The notes under the pieces were generated by a model. It was not told the DNA's origin. It saw only the letters and a program-made list of their open reading frames with translations, and ran no database searches. A stretch of DNA of 64,000 bases from positions 851,886 to 915,885 of the forward strand of contig NZ_CABVQK010000001.1 of NCBI RefSeq assembly GCF_902499335.1, given 5' to 3'. Position 1 is the stretch's first letter. Each line of letters begins with the position of its first letter. Of the stretch, positions 8,257 through 16,751 are shown in pieces. Position numbers and translations under genes: made by a program. This DNA comes from Burkholderia lata (GTDB taxonomy: Bacteria; Pseudomonadota; Gammaproteobacteria; Burkholderiales; Burkholderiaceae).

Positions 8257-8916
8257 TCAGGCCGCGACGGGAAGCGTCGCGGGTGTGGCGCGGACCTCGG
8301 GATGGTCCGCCAGGGAGACGAACCGGCCGCTCGCGCCGTCGTAGGCGTCGATGCAGCCCGATTCGATGTCGTAGATCCAGCCGTGCAGCGCGAGCCGCCC
8401 TTCTTCGAGCGCAAGCCGCACGGCAGGGTGCGTCTTCAGGTTCGCGAGTTGTGCGACGACGTTCTCGCGCACCATCGAGTCGATCCGCTCGCGTTCGCTT
8501 CGATGCGTGCGCGCCTCGTTCACGACGCGCGCCGAATCGGCGTAGCGCAACCAGTGACCGACGGCCGGCATGTGGTCCATGCACTGGCAGGTGGCGATCG
8601 CGGTCATCGCGCCGCAATCGGAATGGCCGCAGATCACGACGTCGGTCACGCGCAGCGCGGCCACTGCGTATTCGACCGACGCCGACACGCCGCCCGGCTC
8701 GGGGCCGTACGACGGCACGATGTTGCCGGCATTGCGGATCACGAACAGGTCGCCCGGTTCGCGCTGCGTGACGAGTTCGGGCACGAGCCGGCTGTCCGAG
8801 CACGAGATGAACAGCGCACGCGGATTCTGGCTGCGCGCAAGATCGCGGAACAGCGCGGCGCGTTCCGGATAGGCGTCGCGCTGGAACTTCAGGAAGCCTT
8901 CGATGATGTCCTTCAT
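8257..8916 (-). CDS. cynT: beta-carbonic anhydrase of the cyn operon
   Basis: A 219-residue beta-class carbonic anhydrase. Zinc ligands C39, H98 and C101 and the D41/R43 dyad (CSDSR at 39-43, GHSDCGAM at 97-104) match E. coli CynT position for position. It hydrates carbon dioxide to the bicarbonate consumed by cyanase. Start set at [16 protein letters not shown], giving the same length as the E. coli protein, with a GGAG site 8 bases upstream; a longer frame exists but adds unrelated residues. First gene of the operon, divergent from cynR. Confidence 0.96.
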   Translation of the reverse strand: MKDIIEGFLKFQRDAYPERAALFRDLARSQNPRALFISCSDSRLVPELVTQREPGDLFVIRNAGNIVPSYGPEPGGVSASVEYAVAALRVTDVVICGHSDCGAMTAIATCQCMDHMPAVGHWLRYADSARVVNEARTHRSERERIDSMVRENVVAQLANLKTHPAVRLALEEGRLALHGWIYDIESGCIDAYDGASGRFVSLADHPEVRATPATLPVAA

Positions 8917-8970
8917 CGTGTGTTCTCCGGTGTGGGTGAAATCGATGAAGGGCAGGTTACGCCGGACTTC

Positions 8971-9019
8971 CAATAACGTAAAAGACTGATTTATGATCTA
9001 GTGGATAAGCAGGACTTAT
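8971..9019. promoter_or_regulatory. cyn divergent promoter with LysR-type box
   Basis: The 113-base gap between cynT and cynR is AT-rich. ATAAG-N5-CTTAT at 9005-9019 is a perfect inverted repeat containing the T-N11-A pattern (T9006, A9018) bound by LysR-type regulators. A second looser dyad, TAAA-N7-TTTA, lies at 8979-8993. Position and form fit a CynR operator serving both directions; binding is inferred. Confidence 0.65.
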
Positions 9020-9029
9020 AGGAACCGCC

Positions 9030-9962
9030 ATGCTGCTACGCCATATCCACTACTTCCTGGCCGTCGCCGAGCACCGCAGCTTCACGCGCGCGGCCGCCGC
9101 GTTGCACGTGTCGCAGCCCGCGCTGTCCCAGCAGATTCGCCAGCTCGAGGAGACGCTCGGCGCGCAACTGTTCGACCGCACCGGGCGCGTGACGCGACTG
9201 ACCGACGCCGGCGACGTGTATTTCCGCTATGCGCGGCAGGCGCTGCACGATCTCGCGGAAGGCCGGCGCGCGATTCACGACGTGCAGGATCTGAGCCGCG
9301 GCTCGCTGCGGATCGCGGTCACGCCGACCTTCACGAGCTATCTCGTCGGGCCGCTCGTCGAGGCGTTTCACGGCCGCTATCCGGATGTATCGCTGTCGGT
9401 GCGGGAGATGTCGCAGGAACGCATCGAGGCGCTGCTCGTCGACGACGAGCTCGATGTCGGTATCGCGTTCGAGGAAGTGCAGACGGCGGATATCGAAGCG
9501 CAAACGCTGCTGGTCGAAACGCTCGCGCTCGTCGTGAACCGCGAGCATGCGTTCGCCGGGAAGCGCAAGGCCGGCCTGCGCGCACTGCACGACGCGCCGC
9601 TCGTGCTGCTCACGGCCGAGTTCGCGACACGCGTGCAGATCGACCGCTATTTCCGCGAGCACGACGTGCAGCCACGCGTGCTGATGGAAGCGAATTCGCT
9701 GGGGGCGGTGATCGAGATCGTGCGCCGCACGAATCTCGCGACGCTGCTGCCCGCGACGATCGCGACCGGGCACGACGATCTCGTCGCCGTCGCGCTCGAT
9801 CCGGCCGTCCTGCGGCGCACGGCCGTGCTGCTGCAGCGCAAGGGGGCGTACCGGAGCGCAGCTGCGCGCGCGTTCGTCGAACTGGCGCTCGCGCAGCAGG
9901 CGGGGAAAGGGAAAAAGGAAGGCGAACCACGCCCGGCACGTTCGAGGACGGCCGGGCAATGA
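9030..9962 (+). CDS. cynR: LysR-type regulator of cyanate metabolism
   Basis: A 310-residue LysR regulator very close to E. coli CynR: the start [20 protein letters not shown], the helix-turn-helix [17 protein letters not shown], and [18 protein letters not shown] in the effector domain are near-identical in pattern. It should activate cynTS when cyanate is present and repress itself. It is divergent from cynT with a candidate box between them. The C-terminus carries a Lys/Arg/Glu-rich tail (about 20 residues after residue 288) not needed for the fold. Confidence 0.94.
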   Translation: MLLRHIHYFLAVAEHRSFTRAAAALHVSQPALSQQIRQLEETLGAQLFDRTGRVTRLTDAGDVYFRYARQALHDLAEGRRAIHDVQDLSRGSLRIAVTPTFTSYLVGPLVEAFHGRYPDVSLSVREMSQERIEALLVDDELDVGIAFEEVQTADIEAQTLLVETLALVVNREHAFAGKRKAGLRALHDAPLVLLTAEFATRVQIDRYFREHDVQPRVLMEANSLGAVIEIVRRTNLATLLPATIATGHDDLVAVALDPAVLRRTAVLLQRKGAYRSAAARAFVELALAQQAGKGKKEGEPRPARSRTAGQ

Positions 9963-9973
9963 ACGCCAGCGGT

Positions 9974-9990
9974 GCCCCGGACCGGGGCAG
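9974..9990. terminator. hairpin between convergent cynR and the 67-aa gene
   Basis: TGCCCCGGACCGGGGCA is a perfect 8-bp-arm palindrome between two converging genes. No T-run follows on either side, so it may be a weak terminator or only a stable stem. Confidence 0.5.
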
Positions 9991-9999
9991 GAACTCGCG

Positions 10000-10203
10000 T
10001 CAGTTGTACCCGAGAATCGCCACCGCCGCGACGTCCGGCCGGTCGATCGTATTCCCGACGAGCGACGTCATCGGCTCCTGCAGCACGGCCTGATACGACG
10101 TCACGCGCGCTTCGTCGGGCACACCCGCGTCATCCGGTGCCGGTTCGTCGAACGCGGCATCGAAACCGCTGTAAAACCCCGGTTGCTTCTGCGAAAAAGT
10201 CAT
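10000..10203 (-). CDS. small acidic protein downstream of the DUF3422 gene
   Basis: A 67-residue protein beginning MTFSQKQPGFYSGFDAAFDE, acidic in the middle (EPAPDDAGVPDEAR) and ending AAVAILGYN. No family recognised and no signal peptide. The start was set at ATG 10203 because an AAGGAG site lies 7 bases upstream; a GTG two codons earlier would sit on top of that site. It follows the DUF3422 gene by 34 bases on the same strand, suggesting cotranscription. GC and codon use match its neighbours, which supports a real gene. Confidence 0.6.
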   Translation of the reverse strand: MTFSQKQPGFYSGFDAAFDEPAPDDAGVPDEARVTSYQAVLQEPMTSLVGNTIDRPDVAAVAILGYN

Positions 10204-10237
10204 CTCCACTCCTTTACCTGATCATGTTTTAGATGTT

Positions 10238-11557
10238 CTAACCGACTTGCTTCAATGCCGCCGCATGCACCGGCGTGCCGTCATGCGCGGCCTCCGATCG
10301 TGCCAGCTGCGCACGCGTGCGCCGCGTGATGTGAATCACCGCGAACACGACCGGCGCGATCAGCAGGCCTTCCGCCAGTTCGGGATCGACCGGCAGGTTC
10401 ATCACGTGCAGCGCCTTGAACGCCGCCGTCGCGAGCGACAGCACGTAGTACGAAATGGCCGCCACCGACAGCCCTTCGACCGCGTGCTGCAGATGAAGCT
10501 GATTGCGCGCGGTGCGCTCCATGCCCGCCAGCAGGCGCGTCACGTCCTTTTCCTGCGCGAGGTTCACGCGCGTGCGCAGCAGGTCGACCGCCCGCGCGAT
10601 CCGTGCGGCGATCTGCTCGTGGCGCGCCCATACGCTGCGGCAGGTTTCCATCGCGGGCGCAAAGCGCCGCTCCATGAATTCGGCGATCGTCGGCATTCCT
10701 TCGATGCGCTCCTCGCGCAGCTCGTGGATACGCGCCAGCACGAGCTTTTCGTACGCCCGCGACGCGCTGAAGCGCGCGCCCGATCCCGACAGCGATTCGA
10801 CCCGCACCGCGAGATGCGTGAGCTTGACGAGCAGCGCCGTATCGTCGCCGTCCGCGCCGCTCGCGTCCATCCGCTGCATCAACGCGTGCAGCGCCGCGTG
10901 GATCTCGTCGAGCTCGCGGCTCATCCGGCGCGCGACGGGCAGCGCCAGCAGCGCCATCATCCGGTACGTTTCGATTTCATACAGGCGCTGCAGCAGCCGG
11001 CCGCCCTGCTCCTCGCGGAAATCCTCGTCGACGACGAGAAAGCGCATGAAGCCGTCGTCGCGCACGTGCCAGTCGCAGAACACCTTGCCGCCGCCGAGCA
11101 CGTTGCTGCCCACGAGCGCGGGGCCGTCGATCCAGCGGCGCAGGTCGCCGCAGACGAGCCGCGCTGCATCGCCGGTCAGCAGTTCCATGCGCACCGCGAC
11201 GAAACGGATGCCGGCCAGCCGCGCGAACCACGCGGCCGGAATGCCTTCGATCGCGAGATCGTCGAAATAGCCGGTGTCGCGACGCGGCGCGACGAACGTG
11301 AAGGTCGAGAATTCGGTATGGCGCTCCCACTTCAGGTGCCAGCCGCTCGGCGACTGCACCGCATAGTGTGTCGCGCCTTCGTGCGGCGCGGGGATGCCGG
11401 TATCGCGGCACAGCGCGTGCAGCAGCGTTTCGTGGATGTCGGGCTGGCCGTCCGCATAGATCGCGTAATGCGTGAGCGACACGGCTTCGGCGAGCCGCAG
11501 GAACGGCCGGGCATGCAATTCCGCGGCCAGTGCGGCGCGCAACGGATGGTCCATCAT
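10238..11557 (-). CDS. DUF3422 family membrane-anchored protein
   Basis: A 439-residue protein with the DUF3422 hallmark N-terminus (HPLRAALAAELHARPFLRL). The long central part is soluble and helical. Two hydrophobic segments close the protein, around LSVAAISYYVLSLATAAF and GLLIAPVVFAVIHI, so it is probably anchored in the inner membrane by its C-terminus. The family is widespread in proteobacteria with no established function. It is divergent from the LysR gene at 11719, with 161 bases between. Confidence 0.88.
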   Translation of the reverse strand: MMDHPLRAALAAELHARPFLRLAEAVSLTHYAIYADGQPDIHETLLHALCRDTGIPAPHEGATHYAVQSPSGWHLKWERHTEFSTFTFVAPRRDTGYFDDLAIEGIPAAWFARLAGIRFVAVRMELLTGDAARLVCGDLRRWIDGPALVGSNVLGGGKVFCDWHVRDDGFMRFLVVDEDFREEQGGRLLQRLYEIETYRMMALLALPVARRMSRELDEIHAALHALMQRMDASGADGDDTALLVKLTHLAVRVESLSGSGARFSASRAYEKLVLARIHELREERIEGMPTIAEFMERRFAPAMETCRSVWARHEQIAARIARAVDLLRTRVNLAQEKDVTRLLAGMERTARNQLHLQHAVEGLSVAAISYYVLSLATAAFKALHVMNLPVDPELAEGLLIAPVVFAVIHITRRTRAQLARSEAAHDGTPVHAAALKQVG

Positions 11558-11718
11558 CGATACACCACGCTTTCCTGTTCAGTCCTGCACGCCGGATCGA
11601 CCGGCCCGAACGCCGCGCCACCCTCGGGCGAAACGTCAGCGTGATCGCACTATGGCAGACACACAGCAACAATAAAAACGCATAATGCTGATCGTTACGT
11701 TCAGTTTTCCTGATACCC

Positions 11719-12594
11719 ATGAAGATGCTCGATCACGACGTGCTGGCCACCGTCGTCGCCGTCGCGGAAACCGGCAACATGACCCGCGCCGCCGAGGCCG
11801 TGAACCGCTCGCAGTCGGCCGTCAGCATGCAGATCAAGAGCCTGGAAGACGCGATCGGCCGGCCGCTGTTCGTGCGCAAGCCGCGCAGCATCGTGCTGAC
11901 GCGCGAAGGCGAGGTGCTGCTGGGATTCGCCAGACGAATGCTGGCGCTGCGCGACGAGGCCTGGGCGGCCGTGGTACGGCCGGAAGTGACCGGCAAGGTC
12001 GTGATCGGCGTGCCGGACGACTATGCGTCGTCGCTGCTGCCGTCGGTCCTCAAGAAATTCTCGGCGACCTACCCGAAAGTCGAGATCCAGGTGATGGGGC
12101 TGCCGAGCAGCGCGCTCGCGCCGCTGATCAAGGACGGCACCGTCGATCTCGTGTGCGGCACGCGCATCAAGGGGCTGTCCGGCGACTTCATCCGCCACGA
12201 GCCGATGGCGTGGGCCGCGATGACGAACGGGCCACGCGTGTGGGAAGAGCGGCCGCTGCCGATCGCGGTGTTCATGCCGGGCAGCGTCGCGCGCGAGAAC
12301 GCGATCCGCAGCCTGGAGCGCGCGAAGGTACCGTACCGCACCTCCTATGAAAGCCCGAGCCTGCTGGGGCTGCTCAGCATGGTCGAGGCCGGCCTCGCGG
12401 TCGCGCCGCTCGCGCGCTGCGCGATTCCCGCGCAACTGTCGATGCTCGGCCGCACGCACGGGCTGCCCGACCTGCCGCCGCTCGAGCTGATCCTCGCGCG
12501 CAGCACGAAATCGAAACGGCCGCCGTGCGACTTTCTCGCGGAACAGCTGATGGAAGACCTGCAGCGGCAGACCGGGCAAACCGGCGACGCGTGA
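11719..12594 (+). CDS. LysR-family transcriptional regulator (LrhA/HexA-like)
   Basis: A 291-residue LysR regulator. The helix-turn-helix is in residues about 18-60 (NMTRAAEAVNRSQSAVSMQI). The effector-binding part begins KVVIGVPDDYASSLLPSVL, which resembles the LrhA/PecT/HexA branch. Start at MKMLDHDVLATVV. It is divergent from DUF3422 and ends one base before the convergent 12595 gene, so the two 3' ends touch. Target genes and ligand are unknown. Confidence 0.88.
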   Translation: MKMLDHDVLATVVAVAETGNMTRAAEAVNRSQSAVSMQIKSLEDAIGRPLFVRKPRSIVLTREGEVLLGFARRMLALRDEAWAAVVRPEVTGKVVIGVPDDYASSLLPSVLKKFSATYPKVEIQVMGLPSSALAPLIKDGTVDLVCGTRIKGLSGDFIRHEPMAWAAMTNGPRVWEERPLPIAVFMPGSVARENAIRSLERAKVPYRTSYESPSLLGLLSMVEAGLAVAPLARCAIPAQLSMLGRTHGLPDLPPLELILARSTKSKRPPCDFLAEQLMEDLQRQTGQTGDA

Positions 12595-13155
12595 TCAGCG
12601 CATCGCGCCGAACCCGGCCGCGCCCAGCGCCGCGTTGACGTTCGCGGCCACCGCATCGACGAGCGCTTCGAGCGTATCGCCGCGCACCTGCGCGTGTTCC
12701 GGTGCGAGGTGCTCGGTGCGTTGCCAGCCCCACTGCGCACCCGACGCGACCGACAGCGTCGCGCCGAACCGGTTGCCGTGGCGCAGGCCGAAGGTGCTCA
12801 CGCGCCGCCCGGCCACATAGTCCTGTTCGGGCAGACAGAGCCGGATCTCGACCGCGACCTGGTCGCGATCGTTGACGCGCGCGGCCGGGCTCACCGTCGC
12901 GGCGAACACCTTGCCGATCCGCCAGGTCACGCAGGTTTCCCACGCCGCGAGCGGCCCGCCGTCCGCGTCGACCCGCTCGGTGTCGACCGACCACTGATGC
13001 CTGTCGGGCACGACGATCGCCTGATGCAGCAGCACTTCGGCCACGCGCACCGTCGTCACGAGCTGACGCGCGAGCTGCTGGCCCGACGGCAGCGACGCCG
13101 TCCGTACGCGACGGTTTGCCGGCCGAGCGACCGGCACTTCTTCCGCGAGGTACAT
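12595..13155 (-). CDS. hypothetical protein
   Basis: A 186-residue protein starting MYLAEEVPVARPANRRVRTA at ATG 13155, which has a GGAG site 7 bases upstream; the frame continues further but without a ribosome site. No family recognised, no signal peptide and no membrane span. Centre contains regularly spaced beta-like segments such as VAVEIRLCLPEQ and RRVSTFGLRHGNRFGATLSV. GC-rich codon use matches genuine genes here. Same strand as the 13296 gene and the LysR gene beyond it; the 140-base gap argues against tight coupling. Confidence 0.6.
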   Translation of the reverse strand: MYLAEEVPVARPANRRVRTASLPSGQQLARQLVTTVRVAEVLLHQAIVVPDRHQWSVDTERVDADGGPLAAWETCVTWRIGKVFAATVSPAARVNDRDQVAVEIRLCLPEQDYVAGRRVSTFGLRHGNRFGATLSVASGAQWGWQRTEHLAPEHAQVRGDTLEALVDAVAANVNAALGAAGFGAMR

Positions 13156-13295
13156 GGACACTCCGTATTCAGGATCGGCGCCGCGCACGCGGTGTCGCTC
13201 GCCTGTCCGCTATCCGAGGGCGGACGGCACGGCGACCGGCGATCGGGCGGCGGATCACACGACGCACAAGCGAACGGGCAACGCCCGCCGCCGCT

Positions 13296-13646
13296 TCACC
13301 GCGCCTTCGGCCCGAGACGCAAACGGCGCGCAACCGGCCCGATCACCGCATCGGCCTGCTGCGCGATCAGCATGTGCAGCGTGAAATCCAGGTCTTCCGG
13401 TGCGATGTCGAAGTGGACGTGAACCACGTCGCGCACGGCACGCGCGCTGACGACGTACACGCCGAGCGGGGAATGCAGCAGCGCCGCGAGGCGCGCGTGC
13501 GCGTGTTCGCCGGAATCGGCCGTCAAGGTGACGGGCAACTGCAGGCGCGGGCGCGGCGGCGGGAACGGAATGACGTTGTTGCGTGCGCCGGCGCGCAACC
13601 GGCGGCCGGCGACATCGAAGGCGGGAACGGGATGAATGAAGGTCAT
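13296..13646 (-). CDS. hypothetical small protein, possible ACT-like fold
   Basis: A 116-residue protein with start chosen at MTFIHPVPAFDVAGRRLRAG. The second half (LGVYVVSARAVRDVVHVHFD, then LDFTLHMLIAQQADAVIG) alternates strand- and helix-like segments, somewhat like a small ligand-binding domain, but no family can be named. No signal peptide. It lies between the 12595 gene and the LysR gene at 13870, all on the minus strand. The longer frame upstream is AT-richer and lacks a ribosome site. Confidence 0.5.
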   Translation of the reverse strand: MTFIHPVPAFDVAGRRLRAGARNNVIPFPPPRPRLQLPVTLTADSGEHAHARLAALLHSPLGVYVVSARAVRDVVHVHFDIAPEDLDFTLHMLIAQQADAVIGPVARRLRLGPKAR

Positions 13647-13869
13647 GGAGCGGACGGAAGCCGTCTCGGCTGTTCGACACATCCCCAGCTTAGAAGAGAC
13701 CGCATAAACGTCGTGCAAAAAAACGCGCCGCCGATGCAAAAAACGGCATGGGGACACAACACGTCACCGGCCGGCGGCCGGCCTTGCTGTCGTCATGCGT
13801 GCGCGGCGGTTGTGCGCCACGGCTCGCGTCAACCTCGCCTGCGCTGCGTTCGCCCCTGCATTCGCTCCG

Positions 13870-14790
13870 TTACGCGGCGAACGCCTCGAGCGACGCGCGC
13901 CGCCGCTCGTCGACCATCGATTCGATCAGCGACACCAGATCGTCGGTCAGCGGATCGCAGATGCCCGGCGAGCGATGCAGTTCGAGATCGGCCGCCGGCA
14001 GCGACGGAAAGCCGTCCGCCTCGTCGAGCACGCGCCAGTTCTCGGGCAGCGTGCAGCGATCGATCATCGTTACGGCCGCGCCGTGGTTCACCGCGATCTT
14101 GATGCCGGTCGGGCTCTGGCTCGTGTAGACGACATGAAACGACCGGTCGGCCGTCGCGAGCGCCTGCAGCCCGCGCTGCCGGTAGCAGCACGTTTCCGGG
14201 AACAGCGCGAGCGGCACCGACGCATGGCTGTCGAGCGCGAAGTCGCGGTGCGCGGCCCACACGACGTCGTGCCGGCCGAGCACCCGCCCGCCCGCGCCGG
14301 GCCCATGCCGTACGACGAGCGCCACGTCGAGCTCGCCGGCCTGCAGCCGTTCGAGCAGTTCGAGCGACATCCGGCAATGCACGTGCAGGCGCGCGCCCGG
14401 CCGCATCGCATAGAACGACTTCAGCAGGTCGGGCAGCCACAGCTCCGCGTAGTCCTCGGGCAGCCCGAAGCGCACGACACCGCGGTCGCTGCTCGCCTGC
14501 TTCAGCGCGAGGATCGCGTCGTTCTGCACCTGGATGATCCGGCGCGCATGGATCAGGAAGTTCTCGCCGTCGCGCGACAGTTCGAGCCGCCGGCTGTTGC
14601 GCATGAACAGGTGCGTGTCGAGTCGCTCCTCGAGCGTGCGGATGCGCAGGCTGATCGTCGATTGCGTGCGATGCAGTTGCCGGGCCGCCGCGGTGAAGCC
14701 GCCGCTCTCGACCACGGCGACGAATGCCCGGATCAGCTCCGGATCGAGCGAACTGAGCTTCGACCAATCGGGCTTTTGAATGGCAGCCAT
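13870..14790 (-). CDS. LysR-family regulator facing the fae operon
   Basis: A 306-residue LysR regulator. The N-terminal helix-turn-helix is at residues about 27-70 (GGFTAAARQLHRTQSTISLR), and the effector domain begins VVRFGLPEDYAELWLPDLL, like the LrhA-type branch. Start at MAAIQKPDWSKL. A 23-base motif shared with 35778-35800 covers the start codon and the bases just before it. Divergent position next to fae-AKR-ALDH-MFS makes it the likely regulator of that operon; inducer unknown. Confidence 0.9.
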   Translation of the reverse strand: MAAIQKPDWSKLSSLDPELIRAFVAVVESGGFTAAARQLHRTQSTISLRIRTLEERLDTHLFMRNSRRLELSRDGENFLIHARRIIQVQNDAILALKQASSDRGVVRFGLPEDYAELWLPDLLKSFYAMRPGARLHVHCRMSLELLERLQAGELDVALVVRHGPGAGGRVLGRHDVVWAAHRDFALDSHASVPLALFPETCCYRQRGLQALATADRSFHVVYTSQSPTGIKIAVNHGAAVTMIDRCTLPENWRVLDEADGFPSLPAADLELHRSPGICDPLTDDLVSLIESMVDERRRASLEAFAA

Positions 14791-14809
14791 CGAAATTACT
14801 CGCTTTCGA
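14787..14809. repeat. 23-bp shared motif, copy 1
   Basis: CCATCGAAATTACTCGCTTTCGA occurs here and identically at 35778-35800; only its parts are given here as arms TCGAAA and TTTCGA around eight bases. The inverted arms suggest a protein-binding site. It covers the start of the LysR gene at 14790. Confidence 0.8.
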
Positions 14810-15116
14810 AAAAAGAAGGGAAGACGAAAGATAGGGCTCGGAGTACGCCGATTGTTGTCCAGATGCGCCCGGCCCTCCAACCCCTGCCCGGGTATGACAA
14901 ACCCGGAGCCGGTACGCGAATGTCCGCCCGCCGATCCCGCCCCGCCCGCCGTCACGACATCGGCCGAGGCCCGCGCGGCGGGCGCCCGCGAGCCGGACCC
15001 AGGGCTTTCCCGGAGACGACGAAAACTCATAGCCCGATCAGAAAACATCGATTCACCGGCCGTGCCGCGGCCCACCACAATCGCCTCACACCCAACTTCA
15101 ACGACGAGACACCGCA
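14791..15116. promoter_or_regulatory. divergent promoter region between LysR gene and fae operon
   Basis: 326 bases separate the divergent starts. The end near the LysR gene carries the 23-bp motif (14787-14809) followed by an A/G-rich run. The remainder is very GC-rich and shows no clear promoter boxes. A LysR operator for the fae operon is expected here but was not pinned down. Confidence 0.45.
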
Positions 15117-15641
15117 ATGACCGCATCCCAACCCAGGCAGCTTTACATCGGCGAAGGCTTCGAAGGCCCCGGCGTCAACCTCGCGCACATCAACGTGCTG
15201 GTCGGCCCGCGCAACGGCCCGGCGGGCCAGGCATTCGCCACCGCACTCGCGACGCCGTCGGCCGGCCACGCGCCGTTCGTCGTGATCGCGCAGCCGGGCG
15301 TGCCGACCAAGCCGCTCACGCTCTATGTAAACAAGGCGCAGATCGCCAACGATTTCCATGGCAATGCCACGTGGGGCGCATCGCAGGCCGGCATCGCGAA
15401 GGCCGTGGCCGAAGCGCTCGAGAACGGCACGCTGCCGCCCGAAGCGGAGAACGACTGGGTCGTCGTGTCGGCGAACTGGGTGAACCCGCAGACCGACGAT
15501 CTCGACGCCGTGTTCGAGAACAACTATCGCGCGTGCCGCAGCGCGATCGTCGCCGCGATGGAAGGGCTGCCGCATCGCGACGCCGTATTCGCCGCCGCGC
15601 GCGACGTGTCGAACCCGTTCTACACCCCGAAGAAAAACTGA
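15117..15641 (+). CDS. fae: formaldehyde-activating enzyme (Fae) homologue
   Basis: A 174-residue Fae-family protein. In methylotrophs Fae condenses formaldehyde with tetrahydromethanopterin. The family's active-site histidine is H24 in VNLAHINVLVGPRNGPAG, and other Fae-like stretches follow: FVVIAQPGVPTKPLTLYVNK and VFENNYRACRSAIVAAM. Length is normal. It is the first gene of a four-gene operon with an aldo/keto reductase, aldehyde dehydrogenase and transporter. No methanopterin-pathway genes (mtdB, mch, fhc) are in the window, so here it may handle formaldehyde released by catabolism, or another aldehyde. Confidence 0.9.
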   Translation: MTASQPRQLYIGEGFEGPGVNLAHINVLVGPRNGPAGQAFATALATPSAGHAPFVVIAQPGVPTKPLTLYVNKAQIANDFHGNATWGASQAGIAKAVAEALENGTLPPEAENDWVVVSANWVNPQTDDLDAVFENNYRACRSAIVAAMEGLPHRDAVFAAARDVSNPFYTPKKN

Positions 15642-15682
15642 CGACGACAAGCGGCCGACACAAGGCCGCACCTGGAGGAAAC

Positions 15683-16705
15683 ATGGAATACGTCCGCCTC
15701 GGCCAGTCCGGCCTGAAGGTGTCCCGCCTGTGTCTCGGCACGATGAACATGGGCACCCCTGAATGGAAGCCCTGGATCTTCGACGAAGCGCAGAGCGAGC
15801 CGATCGTGCGCCGCGCGCTCGACGCCGGCGTCAACTTCATCGATCTCGCGGATTTCTATTCGACGGGCGTCGGCGAGGAAGTGGTCGGCCGCATCCTGAA
15901 GCGCAACGCGCGCCGCGAGGAGCTCGTCGTGACGACCAAGGTCGGCTACGACATGGGCAGCTATCCGAACGCGGGCGGCCATTCGCGCAAGCATGTGCTC
16001 GACGGCATCGACGGGTCGCTGAAGCGGCTCGGGATGGATTACGTCGACATCTTCATGCTGCACTTCTTCGACGTGAACACGCCCGTCGAGGAAACGATGA
16101 GCGCGATGCACGACATCGTGCGCGCGGGCAAGGCGCGCTATATCGGCGTATCGACGATGTACACGTGGCAGTTCGCGAAGATCATGCAGGCCTGCGAACG
16201 AAACGGCTGGGACAAGCCGATCAACATGCAGCTGCAGCTGAACCTCGCGTATCGCGAGGAAGAGCGCGAGATGGTGCCGTACTGCATCGACCAGGGCGTC
16301 GGCGTATCGGTGTTCAGCCCGCTCGCGCGCGGCCTGCTCACTTGCGAGCCGCAATCGACGCGCAACCAGACCGACTTCTTCACCGCGCAGATGTATGGCG
16401 ATGCGTCTTCGCTCGCGATCGCGGAATCGGTCGCGAAGGTCGCGAAGCGCCGCGGCGTGCCGCCCGCGCAGATCGCGCAGGCGTGGGTGCTGAGCCGCCC
16501 CGGCATCGCGAGCATGCTGGTCGGCGCGGATTCCGTCGCGCAGTTCGACAGCGCGCTCGGCGCGCTCGAAACGCAGCTCACCGAAGAAGAGCTGCACGAG
16601 CTGGAACGCAACTACACGCCGTGCGACCTGATCAACGACTACACGGCCGGCAAGCGCATCGCGCGCGAGTCGCGTCCGGCGCAGGGCAGTTTCGCGACGG
16701 ACTGA
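15683..16705 (+). CDS. aldo/keto reductase
   Basis: A 340-residue NADPH-type oxidoreductase of the AKR superfamily. The catalytic tetrad can be read as D54, Y59, K86 and H127 (NFIDLADFYS, TTKVGYD, MLHFFD). It interconverts aldehydes or ketones and alcohols in the cytoplasm; substrate unknown. A strong GGAGGA ribosome site lies 6 bases before ATG 15683. It is 41 bases after fae and 46 before the aldehyde dehydrogenase, so it probably supplies or disposes of the aldehyde intermediate of that pathway. Confidence 0.9.
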   Translation: MEYVRLGQSGLKVSRLCLGTMNMGTPEWKPWIFDEAQSEPIVRRALDAGVNFIDLADFYSTGVGEEVVGRILKRNARREELVVTTKVGYDMGSYPNAGGHSRKHVLDGIDGSLKRLGMDYVDIFMLHFFDVNTPVEETMSAMHDIVRAGKARYIGVSTMYTWQFAKIMQACERNGWDKPINMQLQLNLAYREEEREMVPYCIDQGVGVSVFSPLARGLLTCEPQSTRNQTDFFTAQMYGDASSLAIAESVAKVAKRRGVPPAQIAQAWVLSRPGIASMLVGADSVAQFDSALGALETQLTEEELHELERNYTPCDLINDYTAGKRIARESRPAQGSFATD

Positions 16706-16751
16706 AGGACCGACGCACTGAAGCTCCGAGGCATTGAAGGAACGACACACA

